Notes: a model not told the origin generated them from the letters alone. 64,000 nt of DNA from Symsagittifera roscoffensis (GCF_963678635.1 NC_087067.1:28281547-28345546); one strand, 5' to 3'. Positions 11,357-23,297 are shown, counted from the stretch's first letter. Numbers and translations: made by a program.

Positions 11357-12838
11357 AAAACGAGTAGAATTTAGGTAACTGACGACGGCCAGCCGTCAAT
11401 AGGTGCTTTTTCTACGCTCCGTCACTATGTATTATTTGATTGAATATTACAGACATTCGGTTTTCGGTTCAATTTTCCAGGCTTTGGTTTCAATTTCTCT
11501 CAACCCAGAATCTGCTTGCGTCGCCTACTTAAGTCACAGTTGAGATTAAAGAAAAAAAGGCCCTATAACCGTTGACTCAAGAGTCAGGGACACTATCTGT
11601 TGTGTTTTTCTACCTGGCGACATGAGACTAAAACCTTTGTTACAGCTTTAAGGCCACTACCAAAATCCCCACTCCTCCCCCACTCTAGAAAATAAGCACG
11701 TCCTCATACTTAGGTCTCAAAATACCTAAAACACGCAAACGCCGTTAGAAACCGGGTCGGAACAATCCGTATAATTACTTTTTATTAGACAGTGGAAATT
11801 TGATTCATTTCAGATGGACCAACCTAAAACTCGCCTTACCTCAACATAACAATATAAAACACACTCAAGAAATTTAAATTGGGTACTCACATACCGGCAC
11901 ACTCTAGAATTTGGGTAACTAAATTAACAAGTAACTCCAGAATAACTAGGGAATTAAGTTTGACTCGAGGAGTTTTAAATAAAGAAGTTCCAGCTTTAGA
12001 AATGACTGTTGACTTGAGAAATAAGTTTTTGGGGCTGGACCATTGGGAGACTTCGGTTGTCTACCTCTCCACCGAAGGTTCACTCTGGTCCACTTCTAAT
12101 CTGTTTCTTCGTGGTTCGTAATCGCTCTGCCTTCTGTTCCGAACAAGATATCTCTACACTCGTGTATTTCTATGTCTGGAAATTGCGAATAGCAATTTCC
12201 CGCTGCTTTTTTCGACCACTTTCCCGCGATTGTAAGTCGGTTCTTCTGATTTTACTATTTTTGCAATTTAACATTTTCATTTGTCGCGAGAAATTTGAGC
12301 ATGACATGTCCAATTCGAATTTTTGAAAAATTTCATTCCACCCCAAAATCTTGTTTCTTGTCTTGCTCATGATCAAACTTCCAAATATTACCGACTGTCA
12401 CTTTTTTCCCGGACTCAAGTTCGATGTCCTCATCGCGTGCCTTCGTCTGCCAGTGAGTCGCCAGAATGTTTAGTGTTGCTCATGATACAGTGCCAGTGGT
12501 CATTTACAGAAGTTTGCAGCAGATTTAACTTTATCTATACCCCAAAATTCACAACCTTGCAAAATTGTCACATTATCGCTAAACAGCAATCAAAATCTGC
12601 ATACACCTGCCTCCTAAATTTCTGCTTTGTAAGCTAATGATTAAAATGTTTTTTGTTTTATCCAATCAGAAAATTGTCATGCAGCATTTTGATTCATATA
12701 ATAGATATAGCATATAAATAAAAATACTTTGGTTCATTAAAATTTCTTTTCCGTGACCTCAGATTTTATCCGAGTTCACACTCAAGCCCCCCTTTCTTTC
12801 CCTCTCAGGACTCAAGAAACCGACACTGAGCTCCCTGC
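11357..12838 (-). other. Non-coding stretch, probable 3' untranslated region of element 2
   Basis: There are 1.5 kb between the ORF3 stop and LTR-a with no convincing coding sequence on either strand. It is AT-rich. The first 100 bp beside the LTR show weak resemblance to the corresponding place in element 3 (36,948-37,100), for example CGAnnAGAATTTA and CGTCACTAT. No clear polypurine tract borders the LTR. Short open frames on the + strand (for example 12323-12637) show no family features. Confidence 0.5.
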
Positions 12839-14076
12839 TCACTTTGTGCTCCTCGCATTCGAGGTGCTAGGTCTTGATGCATTCGACACTGTGATCTGCC
12901 TCAACAGCGCTTCCTCATCGTCGGAGCTGATCACGATATCTTCCCACGCTTTCAGTTGTTCGTAGGATCGCATCCACTCTCTCTGCTCTTGCAATCTCTT
13001 TGCCTGGTTCGGCAAGCTTTTCACTTTAAATTCCCTGTTCAGGCAAACAGAGTTGTGTAGGCTCAGTCTCACGTTTTTTGCCAAGTCTTCTTCCAATATT
13101 GACTCCCTCGCCTTGGTGTTATGTCTAGACACCCTACCAGTTCTTTTCCAACCCGTTGTGATTGCATTACGATGGGTCAGCAAGGGTCTTTTGAAGGCTT
13201 CCGGCCCTATCTCAGCCTGGAACTGTCGATATTTTTTTTGATGCTTCTTCATGTGATCCTTTGTCACCGCGTATAACCAAGACGTCAATGTCGCTCGAAA
13301 CCATGGGAAGAATCTTATGCGGCTCCACACGTGCCTGACCTCCATTGGTATAGCGAACACCTTGCACACAGTCTCAAACAACTCAAGCCTCCTGCTGTAA
13401 TCAATGGCGTGTATCGATTCCGCTGTCGGTGCCTTCGATTGTCGATACTTCGTCACGTTTTCTTCCATGCATCGCAACGCCAACATTGAACTCACTACCA
13501 GCAGGGTCACCTTCTGCCGATGGTAGGGTAATCCGATTGACCTGACTTCCTCCACGTCCCATATCAAGCATAGATTTGAATGCTCCGGATACCAAACCGT
13601 TTGCGCCAGACAGTGACACGGGCATTCCCCATGTGTGAGGTTTATAATCCGGAGGTTGCGTTCGTCCGAAGCTTCAAGCAGAGGCTCCAGCTCCATCATT
13701 TTTTTGTGTGTCACGTCATTCTCCTGGGCTTCTGGGTTATTTGCAGCGCCCCAGGCCATGACTCCAAGCTCAACGCCGTCACCAAGTGGTGCTCAGACTC
13801 CGGCAACTCCAGCTAATGCAAATTGCACATCCTTGAGAAGAACCCCAATGCCGTTGCTATGTTTACAGTAAAGTTCGTGTAACACTCTGCCACTATCTGT
13901 ACTTCACTCTTCTCTTTCTCTGTGATGTCGCCAAACCAAGTGGCTAGATCTTCTTTCTGAAAGGACTGTATCCTGACGCATGACCGTCCATCGCAAGAAT
14001 GTTCTCCACCTCCAGACGTCAGATCGAGACAACTACCGGGTTCCATCTTCTTCGTTGACCCCTCTAGCTTGTTCAC
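12839..14076 (-). pseudogene. Element 2 ORF3, C-terminal domain
   Basis: Two open pieces, 13813-14076 and 12839-13759 (306 residues), match the end of element 3 ORF3 (39007-37781). Shared features include a Cys-rich PGSCLD...CDGRSCVRI segment, a TALGF motif, the pattern WYPExSNLxLIWD and a basic WLY..KxHMxKH region, ending in an acidic/Ser tail. I do not recognise the fold. The Cys/His-rich parts could bind metal, but spacing does not fit a standard zinc finger. Conservation between subfamilies implies it was under selection as protein. The two pieces are separated by a frame break at about 13,800. Confidence 0.6.
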
Positions 14077-14079
14077 TGT

Positions 14080-15419
14080 CTATTCCGACTCCTTACTATG
14101 GGGCAGGATCAGCTTGTGTACCATATTCAGAGTTCTCAAGTCTTCATCCTTCGTCGGCGACAGTCTCACTCGCTTCGTGACTTCTTCTATCAGGTCCGCA
14201 TGGGGATGTGGGCACCAAGAAGGCCTCAGCAACTTCCAAACCGTTCCTAGATTCGTGATCAGCATGCCATTTCCATTTCCCATCTTTATTTCCACCCATT
14301 TGATCGAGCGCGGTACGCTAATCACCTCTGGCATCTTCCCAAGTATCAAACCTAGGCTCGGTCTCTCCCTTTCCGCTGGGTCAATTTCAATTATCTTCTC
14401 TGTCCAAAACTTCAACAGCTCTGTCACTTCAAAATTCTTGTGGGCATTCACGGCCTCTGAATCCAAGAAAGGGTTGTATGCTATCCCCATTCCTCCAGAT
14501 ACGTACTGCTTTTCCCCCCGTTTGTTGGGTTTCGAATAGTCTCCAGCCAGGGCTAAATTACGATGCACGTCATGCCCGTCTTCGAACTTCTTGTTGTAAA
14601 ATTTCCGTATTTCGTCAAGTTTCCCACGATTCTCTAGAGACTGTCTGGAGCCATCTTCCTTCTCGATTCCAGTACTTTGGTACACATTCAGGATGACCGT
14701 GGAGATCCTCCTTTCCATCGTTCTACTTCCCGTCGCCTTTTGATGACACGTTTGGACGGTGCTGTTGGTCATCACTGATATTATCCACCTCAAGAAACAA
14801 ATGGCATCTCTTCTCCTCGCTAGACTCAAACCGGAATTATCTCTGGCGATATGCTGTACCAGCATTTGATAAACCTCTATACTCTTGCTGCCCAACTTCA
14901 ATTTATCGTGTGAGGTCAACACCTCTAGTTCTATTCCCACCAGGCTCAATGCGAACATCAGTTGTCCTGCCGTCCCCTGACAAAAAGATTTGCCATCAAT
15001 GGCAACACTGACGAGAGTGTTCTCATCGCCTCTTCGAAGTATTCCTGCAGCAGATTTTGCCAAGTTCGTTTCAGCTGATTCCCCAATTCCAACTTGTTAA
15101 TCTCGGCTTTTGGTTGGGTAGCCCAATTACGACGCTTGCGGGACTCTCCACAATAGAGTTTCTTCAGGCAATCTTCCAGTTTATTTATGGCCTCCAGAGC
15201 CACCCACCAAGGTCGAGCTGTATTCCTCGTGGCATTTCTCTCAAGAGGATTGCTAGCTACTTGTTTCCCAGTAGCCTGGTGCTCAATCGAGAGCCATTGT
15301 TCGCCAACGTCAACTTCCCACGTCTGTCCACTCGTCGAACCCCTCTTGTTGTTTGCCTTCTGAGGTCGGTGGTCTTCCTCCGTTGCCGAGCTCGTCGAGA
15401 CTTCCATTCCCTTCATCAC
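14080..15419 (-). pseudogene. Element 2 ORF3, fourth conserved region
   Basis: Open pieces 14958-15419 and 14080-15063 overlap in different frames, so one frameshift lies near 15,000. The protein is helix-rich with YFEEAMRT, RRRDAICFLRWII and SGGMGIAYNP. The same landmarks in the same order occur in element 3 (40510-39575): YFEEEMRT, KRRDALCFIRFLI, SGIIGIAYNP. Element 2 continues for about 140 residues that are missing from element 3. I find no known domain. Confidence 0.6.
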
Positions 15420-17063
15420 TTCGGCCAGCTTCCTTGATGCGGAGCTGCCCTTGTAAGCCGCTGTCTTCCAAACATGGGGGCCGTCTCCTTCAGATTCTTT
15501 TCCGAGACTGCGTCCGCCGAGAGACTACTCAACTCTTCTGTCTCCCTTTTCCTCTTCCGAGACCTTATCCCTCTACTTGGGGGAGTTGCCACTATCATCA
15601 CTGATTCAACTTATTTATCCCGGTCCAGCCTTTCCAACTCTTGCTTCCCCTTCTCGAGCTTTAAGAATATTAATATCTTTAATCATATTACTAGCCTTAT
15701 TCTTAACATCACTTTCAACCTTAATCATTTTATCATCAGTTTTTTTGTTCAGTGTGGAGCTGTCTTTACATGCGTCCTCTTTGGTCTCTGCTCTTCTTCC
15801 CTCAGCTTGACCATCTTGCTCAATAGCTCCTCTATCGCTTTTTTGTCCAGTCCGGGACCCATCAAGACCGGTTCCCCGAACTCACCACAGTGTCCCACAA
15901 CACCTCTTTGAAGTCCTCCAGCTTAGTCTCGCTCTTCACTTTCAGGTTAAACTCGCTCATGAACTCTCATTACGTTTTCTCATCCAGTGTGTCTAGGAAA
16001 ATCCATTTGTTGCCTTCAAAAGCGTTCCTGTTGCTTTCTTCTGCGCTCAAGAGTCTCATCCCCATGTTAGAAGTCTGATTCGTTAGAGGTAAATCCAGAT
16101 CCTTGCGAGGGGATGATGCTAAGGGTGATGTGGCTGTGTTTGCCCAGTCATCTCCACTCAAGTCCTGCAGCAGCTAATGTGTGGTGAAATCCCTTTCAGC
16201 TGGGTTCTGCTCAGGCGTATTCCCCACCTCCATTTCGTCTTCCGCTTCACTGAGAGTCTCATCCATACTCTCACCTTCTTCTGATTCAGCTCGTTCATTC
16301 TCCAGTGGGTCTCTGAACGTATCCTCCACGGGGCCTTTTTTCTTGTCTCCAGGGGTGCCCACCGACAGGGGTGAGGGTGCTGCTGGATCCAGCTTTTTGT
16401 ATTCCATGAGGGCTACATATAAGGTGCCTGCCGCATCTAGATTCTTTTCTTCATGCTTCATCTTCAATTGATCCAACCCGTAGGGCGCTCGATATTTCCT
16501 CGTGGCGAACTTCGTCTCACCTTTCAAGGCAATGTATCCCTTCTCTACGATCATTCTTCCATCATCCCAAACCGGCAGCATGTTCTCGAACCTAGCCTGC
16601 TCGAGCGTTCTCAAGATATCCCGAACCTCGAACTTCGGGGACATTGAGCCTCTCATCTTTTTCGCTTGTGTCGTCCACGAATTTATTTTGATGTCGCACG
16701 TGTGGAAATCAATTTCTGCTGAGTATCCAATAAACAAGGGTTCCCAACCGTCCGTGAACTCCTTCTCCTGCTTCTCCACCGTGGCTCTCGCGTGTAGGGA
16801 TGGGACCACCAGCGGGCTATTTATCATTAGGGTCATCCTTCTGATTATTGGGAACTCAAGGACAGTGGTGGGCAGAACTTCTCTCTCAAGTATCATCTCC
16901 AGCTCTCTCTTTACCAGGTCAAAACTTCCCTTCCATGCCGGGATTCTCAAGATTTCTTGCTTATCCGCCGCTAGGGGATTCAAATTCCAGAATTTGGGGT
17001 AGACCTCAATGGGACCCTCACATTTTCCCCCCATTCTGCACTGTAACTATCCCCGGAAGTTGA
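15416..17063 (-). pseudogene. Element 2 ORF3, third conserved region with nuclear-localisation-like motif
   Basis: The 286-residue piece 16174-17034 opens with IEVYPKFWNLNPL, then LEFPIIRRMTLM, and ends in a long acidic Ser/Glu tail. Element 3 has IEVFPKLWNLRPY and PEFPLIRRMLLG at 42162-40528. Smaller pieces follow at 15970-16161 and 15416-15601; the last carries RSRKRKRE, a basic cluster like a monopartite nuclear localisation signal, parallel to SAKRKRVEE in element 3. Function is unknown; the layout (globular head, acidic disordered tail, basic cluster) is shared by both elements. Confidence 0.6.
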
Positions 17064-17067
17064 ACAC

Positions 17068-19036
17068 CATCAAATCGGGATTCTTCACCTTCCCGAAAAG
17101 CACCGTGTCGCTCATCCGTGCCCTCAATTCTTCCTGTCTGCACCAGTTCAGCGCTGCCCATCTAGCACACTTATCAAGCTCACGTGCACCACTGAGTTCC
17201 GGTATGCCGCCACGAGCGGATCAGGAAAGGCGTAAGTCACCGCTGGCCCATAGATGCAGGTCACGACCTCGCCAAGCCCCCTGATCATCCCTAGTGGGTC
17301 AGATCTCATAGCCAGACACAGATCAGTCAAGAGAGGCATACCTCCATTCGCCTCCTTCAACTCTTGTTTCGTCTTGGGACTCTTTTCTTCGCCTGTCAGG
17401 TATCGATTTTGCATCAAGAGATACTCCACCAATAACGTCTTGAGCCCGGCCGTGCACTTATACGAGTAGGCTTCCGCGCTTGGGTGAGTCTTCCCCATCG
17501 ACAGGGGTTCTTCATAATTCATCAATCGTTGAAATCCCGTTAGTTCCCCGTGGGTCAAGAGCACTAGTGTCAAATATCCATCAACTCGTAGTGTTTCCAC
17601 AGCCCTAAGGAACATGTAGGCCGGACCCATGTCGAACAAATACCTGGGATAGACCTATTACAGGGCCAACAAGAGATTTATGGGCATGTTCAGCAATTCC
17701 TGCACGAACATATCGAAGATGGTATCTTTCGCATAGTACACTCTAGCCATGTACCTCTTCTCCCAACAAGGGCTCAAGAATCTCAAGATCTCGTGATTCT
17801 TCTTCGTCTTCAGATTGCCTTCGCGTGTTCCCTCCAGAATCCTTCAACGGAGACTTCATTCGCCGCAGTGACAAAATCTTCCTACTGTCATGTCTCTGCT
17901 CTCTGCCACTTCTAGCTGCCCCTCAAGAAATTCCCATATCTGCTTGATGAGAAGTGGTGCATCCTCCCGCGTCTTGTTTGTGGCATTCTCAAGCCTTGGG
18001 GTCAGAAACAGCCATCGATTAGACGGTATGCCATCGATACCAATTGTTTTTCGGCCGCAGCAACGTTCTTCCTTTCGTTGCTTGGTCCCCTCGCCTTGCT
18101 GGTGGAGCTCGTGATTGTCAGATCCATGCTTCGAAACCACAGACTAGCTGTCAAGTGGCCTATTATCGGGTGATTATCCCTTATTTCTTGATTAAAATTC
18201 AATTGCCGAGCCAGGTTCGAGATCTCAAGTAAAAGGACCTCATCCAGTACTATGAGGATATCCTCCAGTTCGTAGAATCACCTTAAGGCATGAGACACAT
18301 CCGCCCATGCCGCTGCCAGCTCTGACTTCAGAAGCCTCAAGTTTGTCGGCTCCAGCCCGCGATGGGGGGCAGCTATCAGTACCCGCCACGCGTTCCCTTC
18401 CGCTATCAAGATCAACATGGCATACACAAACTGCAGAGCAGGAGGTATGCTCGCGTATCCGGGGGACGTCGTGAATACCACTTTCGTCTTAGGTCCAAAT
18501 CGAGAACTGACATTTTCCTGCACCTCGTTCATCGCGGCAAACAACGTCTGGATAGCCTACCGGATTTTCTTTGACGTAGGTTCATCACCTTTCAACTGCT
18601 CTAGAAGTCCAGCCGCATGCAGGTGATCGTTCATTCCTGCGAACAGCAGTAGCTCTGGTTCACAAGGCATCTCTGACTTTATCGCTACCACCAGGGTCAA
18701 CATCTGGTTCAACTCTGCACCTGGCAGCGAGTATACCAGAGTTTCCGGCCAGAACAACTTGGGAGACGTTCCCTCGAAATCCGATCCCGTCACGATGATC
18801 ACCCTTGCGGCTGCTGGATCCGCTCTATCGTATACTGCCAGTGTCTTGGACAATTGGGCACTCCCGCAGGGTTTCCCATATCTTGGGTCGTCTGCCAATT
18901 TCGCACCCTCGTAAGCGGCGTCTGTTAGATCCATCTCTTTTGGTTCCAGTAGCTTGTCTACTACCCTCAACTGCGCGGGAGTTGCCAATCTGATTCTGGC
19001 TATACTCTATACTTGTTCGGTGCTTGGGGGGCTCCA
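17068..19036 (-). pseudogene. Element 2 ORF3, second conserved region, copy Y
   Basis: Open pieces are 18557-18988, 18278-18544, 17856-18140 and 17148-17639. The protein carries SEMPCEPELLLFAGMNDHL, TSPGYASIPPALQFVYAM, AAPHRGLEPTNLRL, LDEVL, and later GGMPLLTDLCLAMRSDP and IYGPAVTYAFPDP. The same motifs are in copy X (20,209-22,319) and, more diverged, in element 3 (43631-42217). Copy Y joins downstream ORF3 naturally (17,068 into 17,034) but begins abruptly at 19,036, against the Penelope-like fragment. Several nonsense codons and frameshifts are present. GMND plus a following LxxD resembles SGNH blocks only weakly; I would call this region unknown. Confidence 0.65.
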
Positions 19037-19059
19037 CTATGATAATATTCACGACGAGG

Positions 19060-19407
19060 AAAATGAAAACTTGTATGCCTTCTATAAAATCCTCCTTTTC
19101 CACTGAACTGAAATCAAAAGTGGTGTATAGACTTGAATGTTGTGGGTGCAAATCCACCTATGTTGGCCAGACGGTCCGACATCTCGCCACAACGGTTGAG
19201 GAACACCGAAAAGAGGATACCCCACTAGGACATATAAGGCAGTGTGGTATTGAGAGTGGTAAGTCGGAGTTTAAATCGAAGATAATCGTCCAGACGTCCA
19301 GCAGCATCAAGTTACTTATTTTAGTGGCCCTGCACATTAGGAAAGAGAGACTGGCAACTAACACGCGCGACAAGTTTAGAAGTAGGGAGCTGACACTAAG
19401 GCTATAG
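19060..19407 (+). pseudogene. GIY-YIG endonuclease domain of a Penelope-like element (C-terminal remnant)
   Basis: Residues read VVYRLECCGCKSTYVGQT, then RHLATTVEEH, GHIRQCG and finally ALHIRKERLATNTRDKF with a RELTLRL terminus. This is the pattern of the Penelope-type GIY-YIG nuclease, including the CxxC insert typical of that group between VY and YVG. The enzyme nicks target DNA for priming. The Glu expected before the ALHIRK helix is Val here, so the metal-binding residue is lost and the domain is probably dead. The RT that should precede it is absent. Confidence 0.8.
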
Positions 19408-19685
19408 TTCCAGAATCGAAGTACTCTGTCTAAAACAAAAAAAATTGAAATAACTTACATCATAACATGAAAACTAGCGACGAAACAAAATTTAAAAACA
19501 AAGGTAAAAACTCTCAGAAATTTGTCACAAAATGTTTAAAATTGTTACATAATAGTTATTACATAATTTCAGTAAAATTTGTAAAGTTTTGATTGGTTGA
19601 ATTTTTTAAATTTTGAAATAATGATGTGTATGACAATTTTTATGATCTTTGATCATTTTGTAAGATAGTTAAGAATTTTTAAATC

Positions 19686-19713
19686 CTGAAGATGCACAAA
19701 AGTGTGCAAAAAC
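19686..19713 (+). ncRNA. Hammerhead-ribozyme-like remnant in the Penelope-like element
   Basis: CTGAAGA (19686-19692) fits the hammerhead CUGANGA core. It is followed by a perfect hairpin, TGCACA-aaag-TGTGCA (19693-19708), in the place of stem II, then AAAAC where the core expects GAAA. Hammerhead motifs are known from Penelope-like elements. The GAAA-to-AAAA change and the lack of a clear stem III mean this copy is probably inactive. Confidence 0.4.
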
Positions 19714-20146
19714 AATTGTTTCGAATTTACAATTTTAACGCATTCTCAAAAAAATGATAAATTTAGAGACTTTGTAGATGATGGGTATCTTTTTCAGCGG
19801 CCAGCGTTTGAGATTCAGGGTGCGGCCGGCCCTAGCACGGCAATTTTTTTGAACAAGTTTTGTAAGAACTTAAGCATCTGTGCTGAAAAACGCAGAGCAG
19901 GCAACTTTTTTAAACAGCGAAGCTCACTGGCTATACAGATTGCTTTTGTATATTATATTTTCTTGTGTCGAGTTGCGTGTTTTTATTGAAGAAACGTAAC
20001 CCGGATCGATTTTAATTGAAATGGACATCAACAGTTGTCATCTTATTTTATCAGTATCACTTCCATATCTAGAAAATTGCAAGGACTTTGACTGGAATAC
20101 GTGATGAAGGGACTCCTGACTGTAACCTCGGTGAATATGATAGTAA

Positions 20147-20147
<1 letters not shown>

Positions 20148-20208
<61 letters not shown>
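20148..20208. repeat. (AGT)n microsatellite, about 20 units
   Basis: A pure AGT run lies exactly between the 3' end of the Penelope-like fragment and the point where ORF3 copy X stops. On the minus strand it reads as poly-Thr in frame with ORF3, which is incidental. A simple repeat at the 3' end is common for retroelements that insert by target-primed reverse transcription. Confidence 0.95.
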
Positions 20209-22319
20209 CTCATTCGTGCCCTCAGCACGTCTTGTCGACACCAGTTCAACCCCGCCTCATCCAACACGCTTATTAAGCTCACGTGTACCACTGATTTGCG
20301 GTATGCCGCAACTAGAGGGTCCGGAAAGGCGTACGTAACCGCTGGTCCGTAAATACAAGGTACGAGCTCCTCTAGTCCCCTGATCATTCCCACTGGGTCA
20401 GATCTCATCGCCAGGCATAGATCGGTCAGAAGAGGGATACCACCATTCGCCTCCCTCCATTCATCTCTCGTCTTTGGATTCTTCTCCTCACCGGTCATGT
20501 GTCGGTTTTGCATCAGAATATACTCCACCAGCAACTTCTTCAGTCCTGCAGCGCACTTGTACGAGTAGGTGTCTATACTTGAGTGGGTTTTTCCCATCGA
20601 CAGGGGCTCCCCCTATTTCATCAACCGATGAAATGACACCAGTTCGCAATGAGTCAGGAGCACCAGTGCCAGATACCCATCAATCCGAAGTGTCTCTCCA
20701 CCCCGACTGAACATGTACGCTGGATCCATGTTAAACAGGTACCTTGGGTAAACTAAGTATAGGGCCAGCAAGAGGCTTATGGGCATGCTCAATAGTTCTT
20801 GCACAAAGGCCCCGAAAATGGTCTCTTTCGCACAAAACACTCCAGCCATGTATTTCTTTTCCCAACAAGGACTCAAAAATTTCAGGATCTCGTGATATTT
20901 CCCTGTCCTCAGCTCACCTTTTGCATGCTCCCTCCAGAATCCTCCAATGGTGACCTCGTTCGCTGCCGTGACGAACCTACCCACCGTCATCTCCCTACTC
21001 TCGGCTACCTCCAATTGTTCCTCAAGAAAATCCCAGATCTGCTTCACGAGAGGTGGGGCACTCTCCCTTGTCTTGTCCGTAGCATTCTCTAGCATTGGTG
21101 TTAGAAACGGCCACCTGCCTCTCTCTTGTGTTTGTCGATATACAATCACTTCTAGTTGTTTTTCAGCCGCAGCCACATTCTTTCTTTCGTTGCTTGGTCC
21201 CCTCGATTTGCTAGTGGAGCTCGTGATGGTCAAGTCCATACCTCGGAACCATAGGCTGGCTATCAGGTGACTTATTATTGGGTGGTCATCCCCTATTATC
21301 GGACTGAACTTCAGTTGCCTGGCGAGATTCGAGATCTCAAGTAAGAGGACCTCATCCAACACAATGAGGATGTCTGCTAATTCATAGAATCCCCTCAATG
21401 CGTGGGACACGTCCGCCCACGCCGCTGCCAGTTCTGACTTCCGAAGTCCCAAATTCGTGGGTTCCAGCTCCCGATTGGGAGCTGCCATCAGAATCCGCCA
21501 TGCGTTCCCTTCGGCTACTAGGACCATAATGGCATACACAAACTGCAGAGCAGGAGGCATACTCGCGTAGCCCGGGGACGTCGTGAATGCCACTCTTTTC
21601 CTGGGTCCGAATCGAGAGACCACAGATTCCTGCACCTCATTCATTGCAGCGAACAATGTCTGGATCGCTTTCCAGATCTTCTTGGGCGTTTGTGCTTCGC
21701 CTTTCAGGTGCTCCAGTAGCCCTGCCGCATGCAAGTGATCGTTCATTCCTGTAAATAGCAGCAGTTCTGGCTCGCAAGGCATCTCCGATTTGGTTGCCAC
21801 CACCAGGGTCAGCATCTGATTTAACTCCGCACCAGGCAGCAAATACACTAAGGTTTCCGGCCAATATAGTTTCGGGGGCGTCCCTTCGAAATCCGAGCCC
21901 GCCACGATGATTACCCTTGCCGCTCCCGGGTCCAATTTATCATATAATGCCAACGACTTGGCCAAATGTGAGCTTCCGCACGGTTTACCATATCTCGGAT
22001 CATCGGCTAGCTTAAAACCCTCTTACGCGGCATCCGGGAGCCCCATGTCTCTCTACTCAAGCAGCTTCTCCGCCACTCTTAACTGTGCGGGAGGTGCCAA
22101 CCGGATTCGGGCTATGCTTGCTCGATGTTTGGGAGGTTCCACTATGAGTCCTGGACTCCCCAACTGCTTGAGTGGCCTATAGTTGATTGGTCGCATCACC
22201 GACTTCATCGGGATCCCAGTCAAGTCTGCTGTCTCCATTATCATCGCTCTTGAGAAATGTGCCTCGTGGGCCTTTCCACGCAGTGGTGTCGACTCAGGTT
22301 CTCGTGTGACACGTTCCAC
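20209..22319 (-). pseudogene. Element 2 ORF3, second conserved region, copy X
   Basis: The longest intact part of ORF3: 20613-21965 (450 residues) plus 20209-20597 and 22053-22319. It contains PCEPELLLFTGMNDHLHA, FTTSPGYASMPPALQFVYA, MAAPNRELEPTNLGL, ADILIVLDEVL, SLWFRGMDLTIT, GGFWREHAKGEL, a hydrophobic segment SLLLALYLVYPRYLF, GGIPLLTDLCLAMRSDP and IYGPAVTYAFPDP. The region is about 85% identical in protein to copy Y by eye and clearly homologous to element 3 (43631-42217). It is mostly helical, with no signal peptide and only one short hydrophobic stretch, so it does not look like a retroviral envelope. Copy X ends at RARMS against the AGT tract. Confidence 0.7.
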
Positions 22320-22385
22320 GCAGTGGTGTCGACAACCAATCCACGCAGTGGTGTCGACTCAGGTTCTCGTGTGACACGTTCTTGA
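22278..22385. repeat. Short direct repeats in ORF3 of element 2
   Basis: CCACGCAGTGGTGTCGAC occurs three times in about 85 bp, and two of the copies continue into CTCAGGTTCTCGTGTGACACGTTC. They sit between the SGNH domain and copy X and disturb the reading frame, so two ORF3 frames overlap here (22053-22319 and 22294-22737). This looks like a local slippage duplication. Confidence 0.85.
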
Positions 22386-22740
22386 GTACCAGAACCTCTG
22401 CAAATACCTGTCTGCATTCCAAATTCTCCAGATCCAAATCTTTTACCCTCTCCAGATATCGCGTTTTACTCGCCTCTGCCGGTCTCTCCACCCTCTTGTT
22501 GTCCACCACTACCACCGAAGACACCAACGAACTCTGGGGCGTGGATGACTCTGCCTCTTCGGCTTCCATCGGTGTGGATCCTGGCTGTCTGCTCCGGCTA
22601 CTCCTTGAGCTGTCTCTCGAGTCGACTCTCGCTCCTAGACGGCTGGATAGGGGTCTAGGGGTAAAGAAATGAGGTATCGGGGGTGGACCCAAGGTAAACT
22701 GGGCCGTTTCCAGCAGGTCCGACTCTAGCAAGTTCATGTG
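22380..22740 (-). pseudogene. Element 2 ORF3, low-complexity linker after the SGNH domain
   Basis: The open piece 22294-22737 begins MNLLESDLLET and continues into a Pro/Ser/Arg-rich stretch with an RDSSRSSRSR run, an acidic ME-AEEAESS patch, and then a region leading to copy X. It is likely disordered linker between the hydrolase and the following conserved region. The equivalent place in element 3 (about 43,600-43,640) is much shorter, so the linker length differs between subfamilies. Confidence 0.5.
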
Positions 22741-23290
22741 CCTCTGGAAGACACCATTCAGACATTCCGTTCCCTTGGGCGTATCAAAGTGGATGCCGTC
22801 CGAGGACTAATTGTCTGGAAGGGAGCGTTCCATCAGGTCGGCCACATCTAGTAATCTCAGAGGGAGCACGCTTCTTTGCTGAATCTGTTTGATTAATTCG
22901 TTAATATTGCGCACCTTCTCATTCATCTCCATCGCATGTTGGTCAAACTTCATGTTGTATGGGACAGTACAGATGGTGAATATCGCGGGTTCAAGACAAA
23001 GTCTCAGCTCCTGAAGGATGCAACTCATCTTCTCGTGCAACCTCATCACTTTCCTTGACTCTCCTCTAGACACGTCATTGGTCCCCATCATTAAAGTGAC
23101 CGCCTTACATCTTTACCATATCCAGCATCTCCAGGGACGCCAACATGTGCGGCGTCGCAGCTCCAGAAAAACTCAAGACTCCAACCTGCCAGTGTGACTG
23201 GATTCGCGTCAGTACCCGTATTAAGCTGTCCCCTATGATCAGAAAAACCGCACCCTCCGGTATTTTGGGTTGAGTGAAATACCCAGCCCA
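22741..23290 (-). pseudogene. Element 2 ORF3, SGNH/GDSL hydrolase domain
   Basis: All diagnostic blocks of an SGNH hydrolase can be read across frame breaks: IIGDSL (block I Ser, codons at 23222-23233), FSGAA (block II Gly), MMGTND (block III Asn, 23074-23091) and SSDGIHFD (block V Asp-His, 22789-22800). The family includes esterases and lipases. Stop codons at about 23,115 and 22,808 and a frameshift upstream disable this copy. The same domain is uninterrupted in element 3 (43600-44151). Confidence 0.82.
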
Positions 23291-23297
23291 GGCCGCG

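Larger units (their letters stand above)
19037..20147 (+). mobile_element. Penelope-like element, 5'-truncated
   Basis: A retroelement fragment on the opposite strand to its host. It starts inside the C-terminal endonuclease region and ends beside an (AGT)n tract at 20148-20208. It separates two homologous ORF3 blocks of element 2. Downstream of the coding part are about 740 bp of AT-rich 3' sequence, including a hammerhead-like motif at 19686-19713. Penelope-like elements encode RT plus GIY-YIG endonuclease and are often 5'-truncated on insertion; only the endonuclease remains here. Confidence 0.75.

Noticed and set aside
20043-20210. Poly-threonine protein segment encoded by the AGT tract
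   Set aside because: It is a microsatellite at the border of the Penelope-like fragment; the frame through it is accidental.
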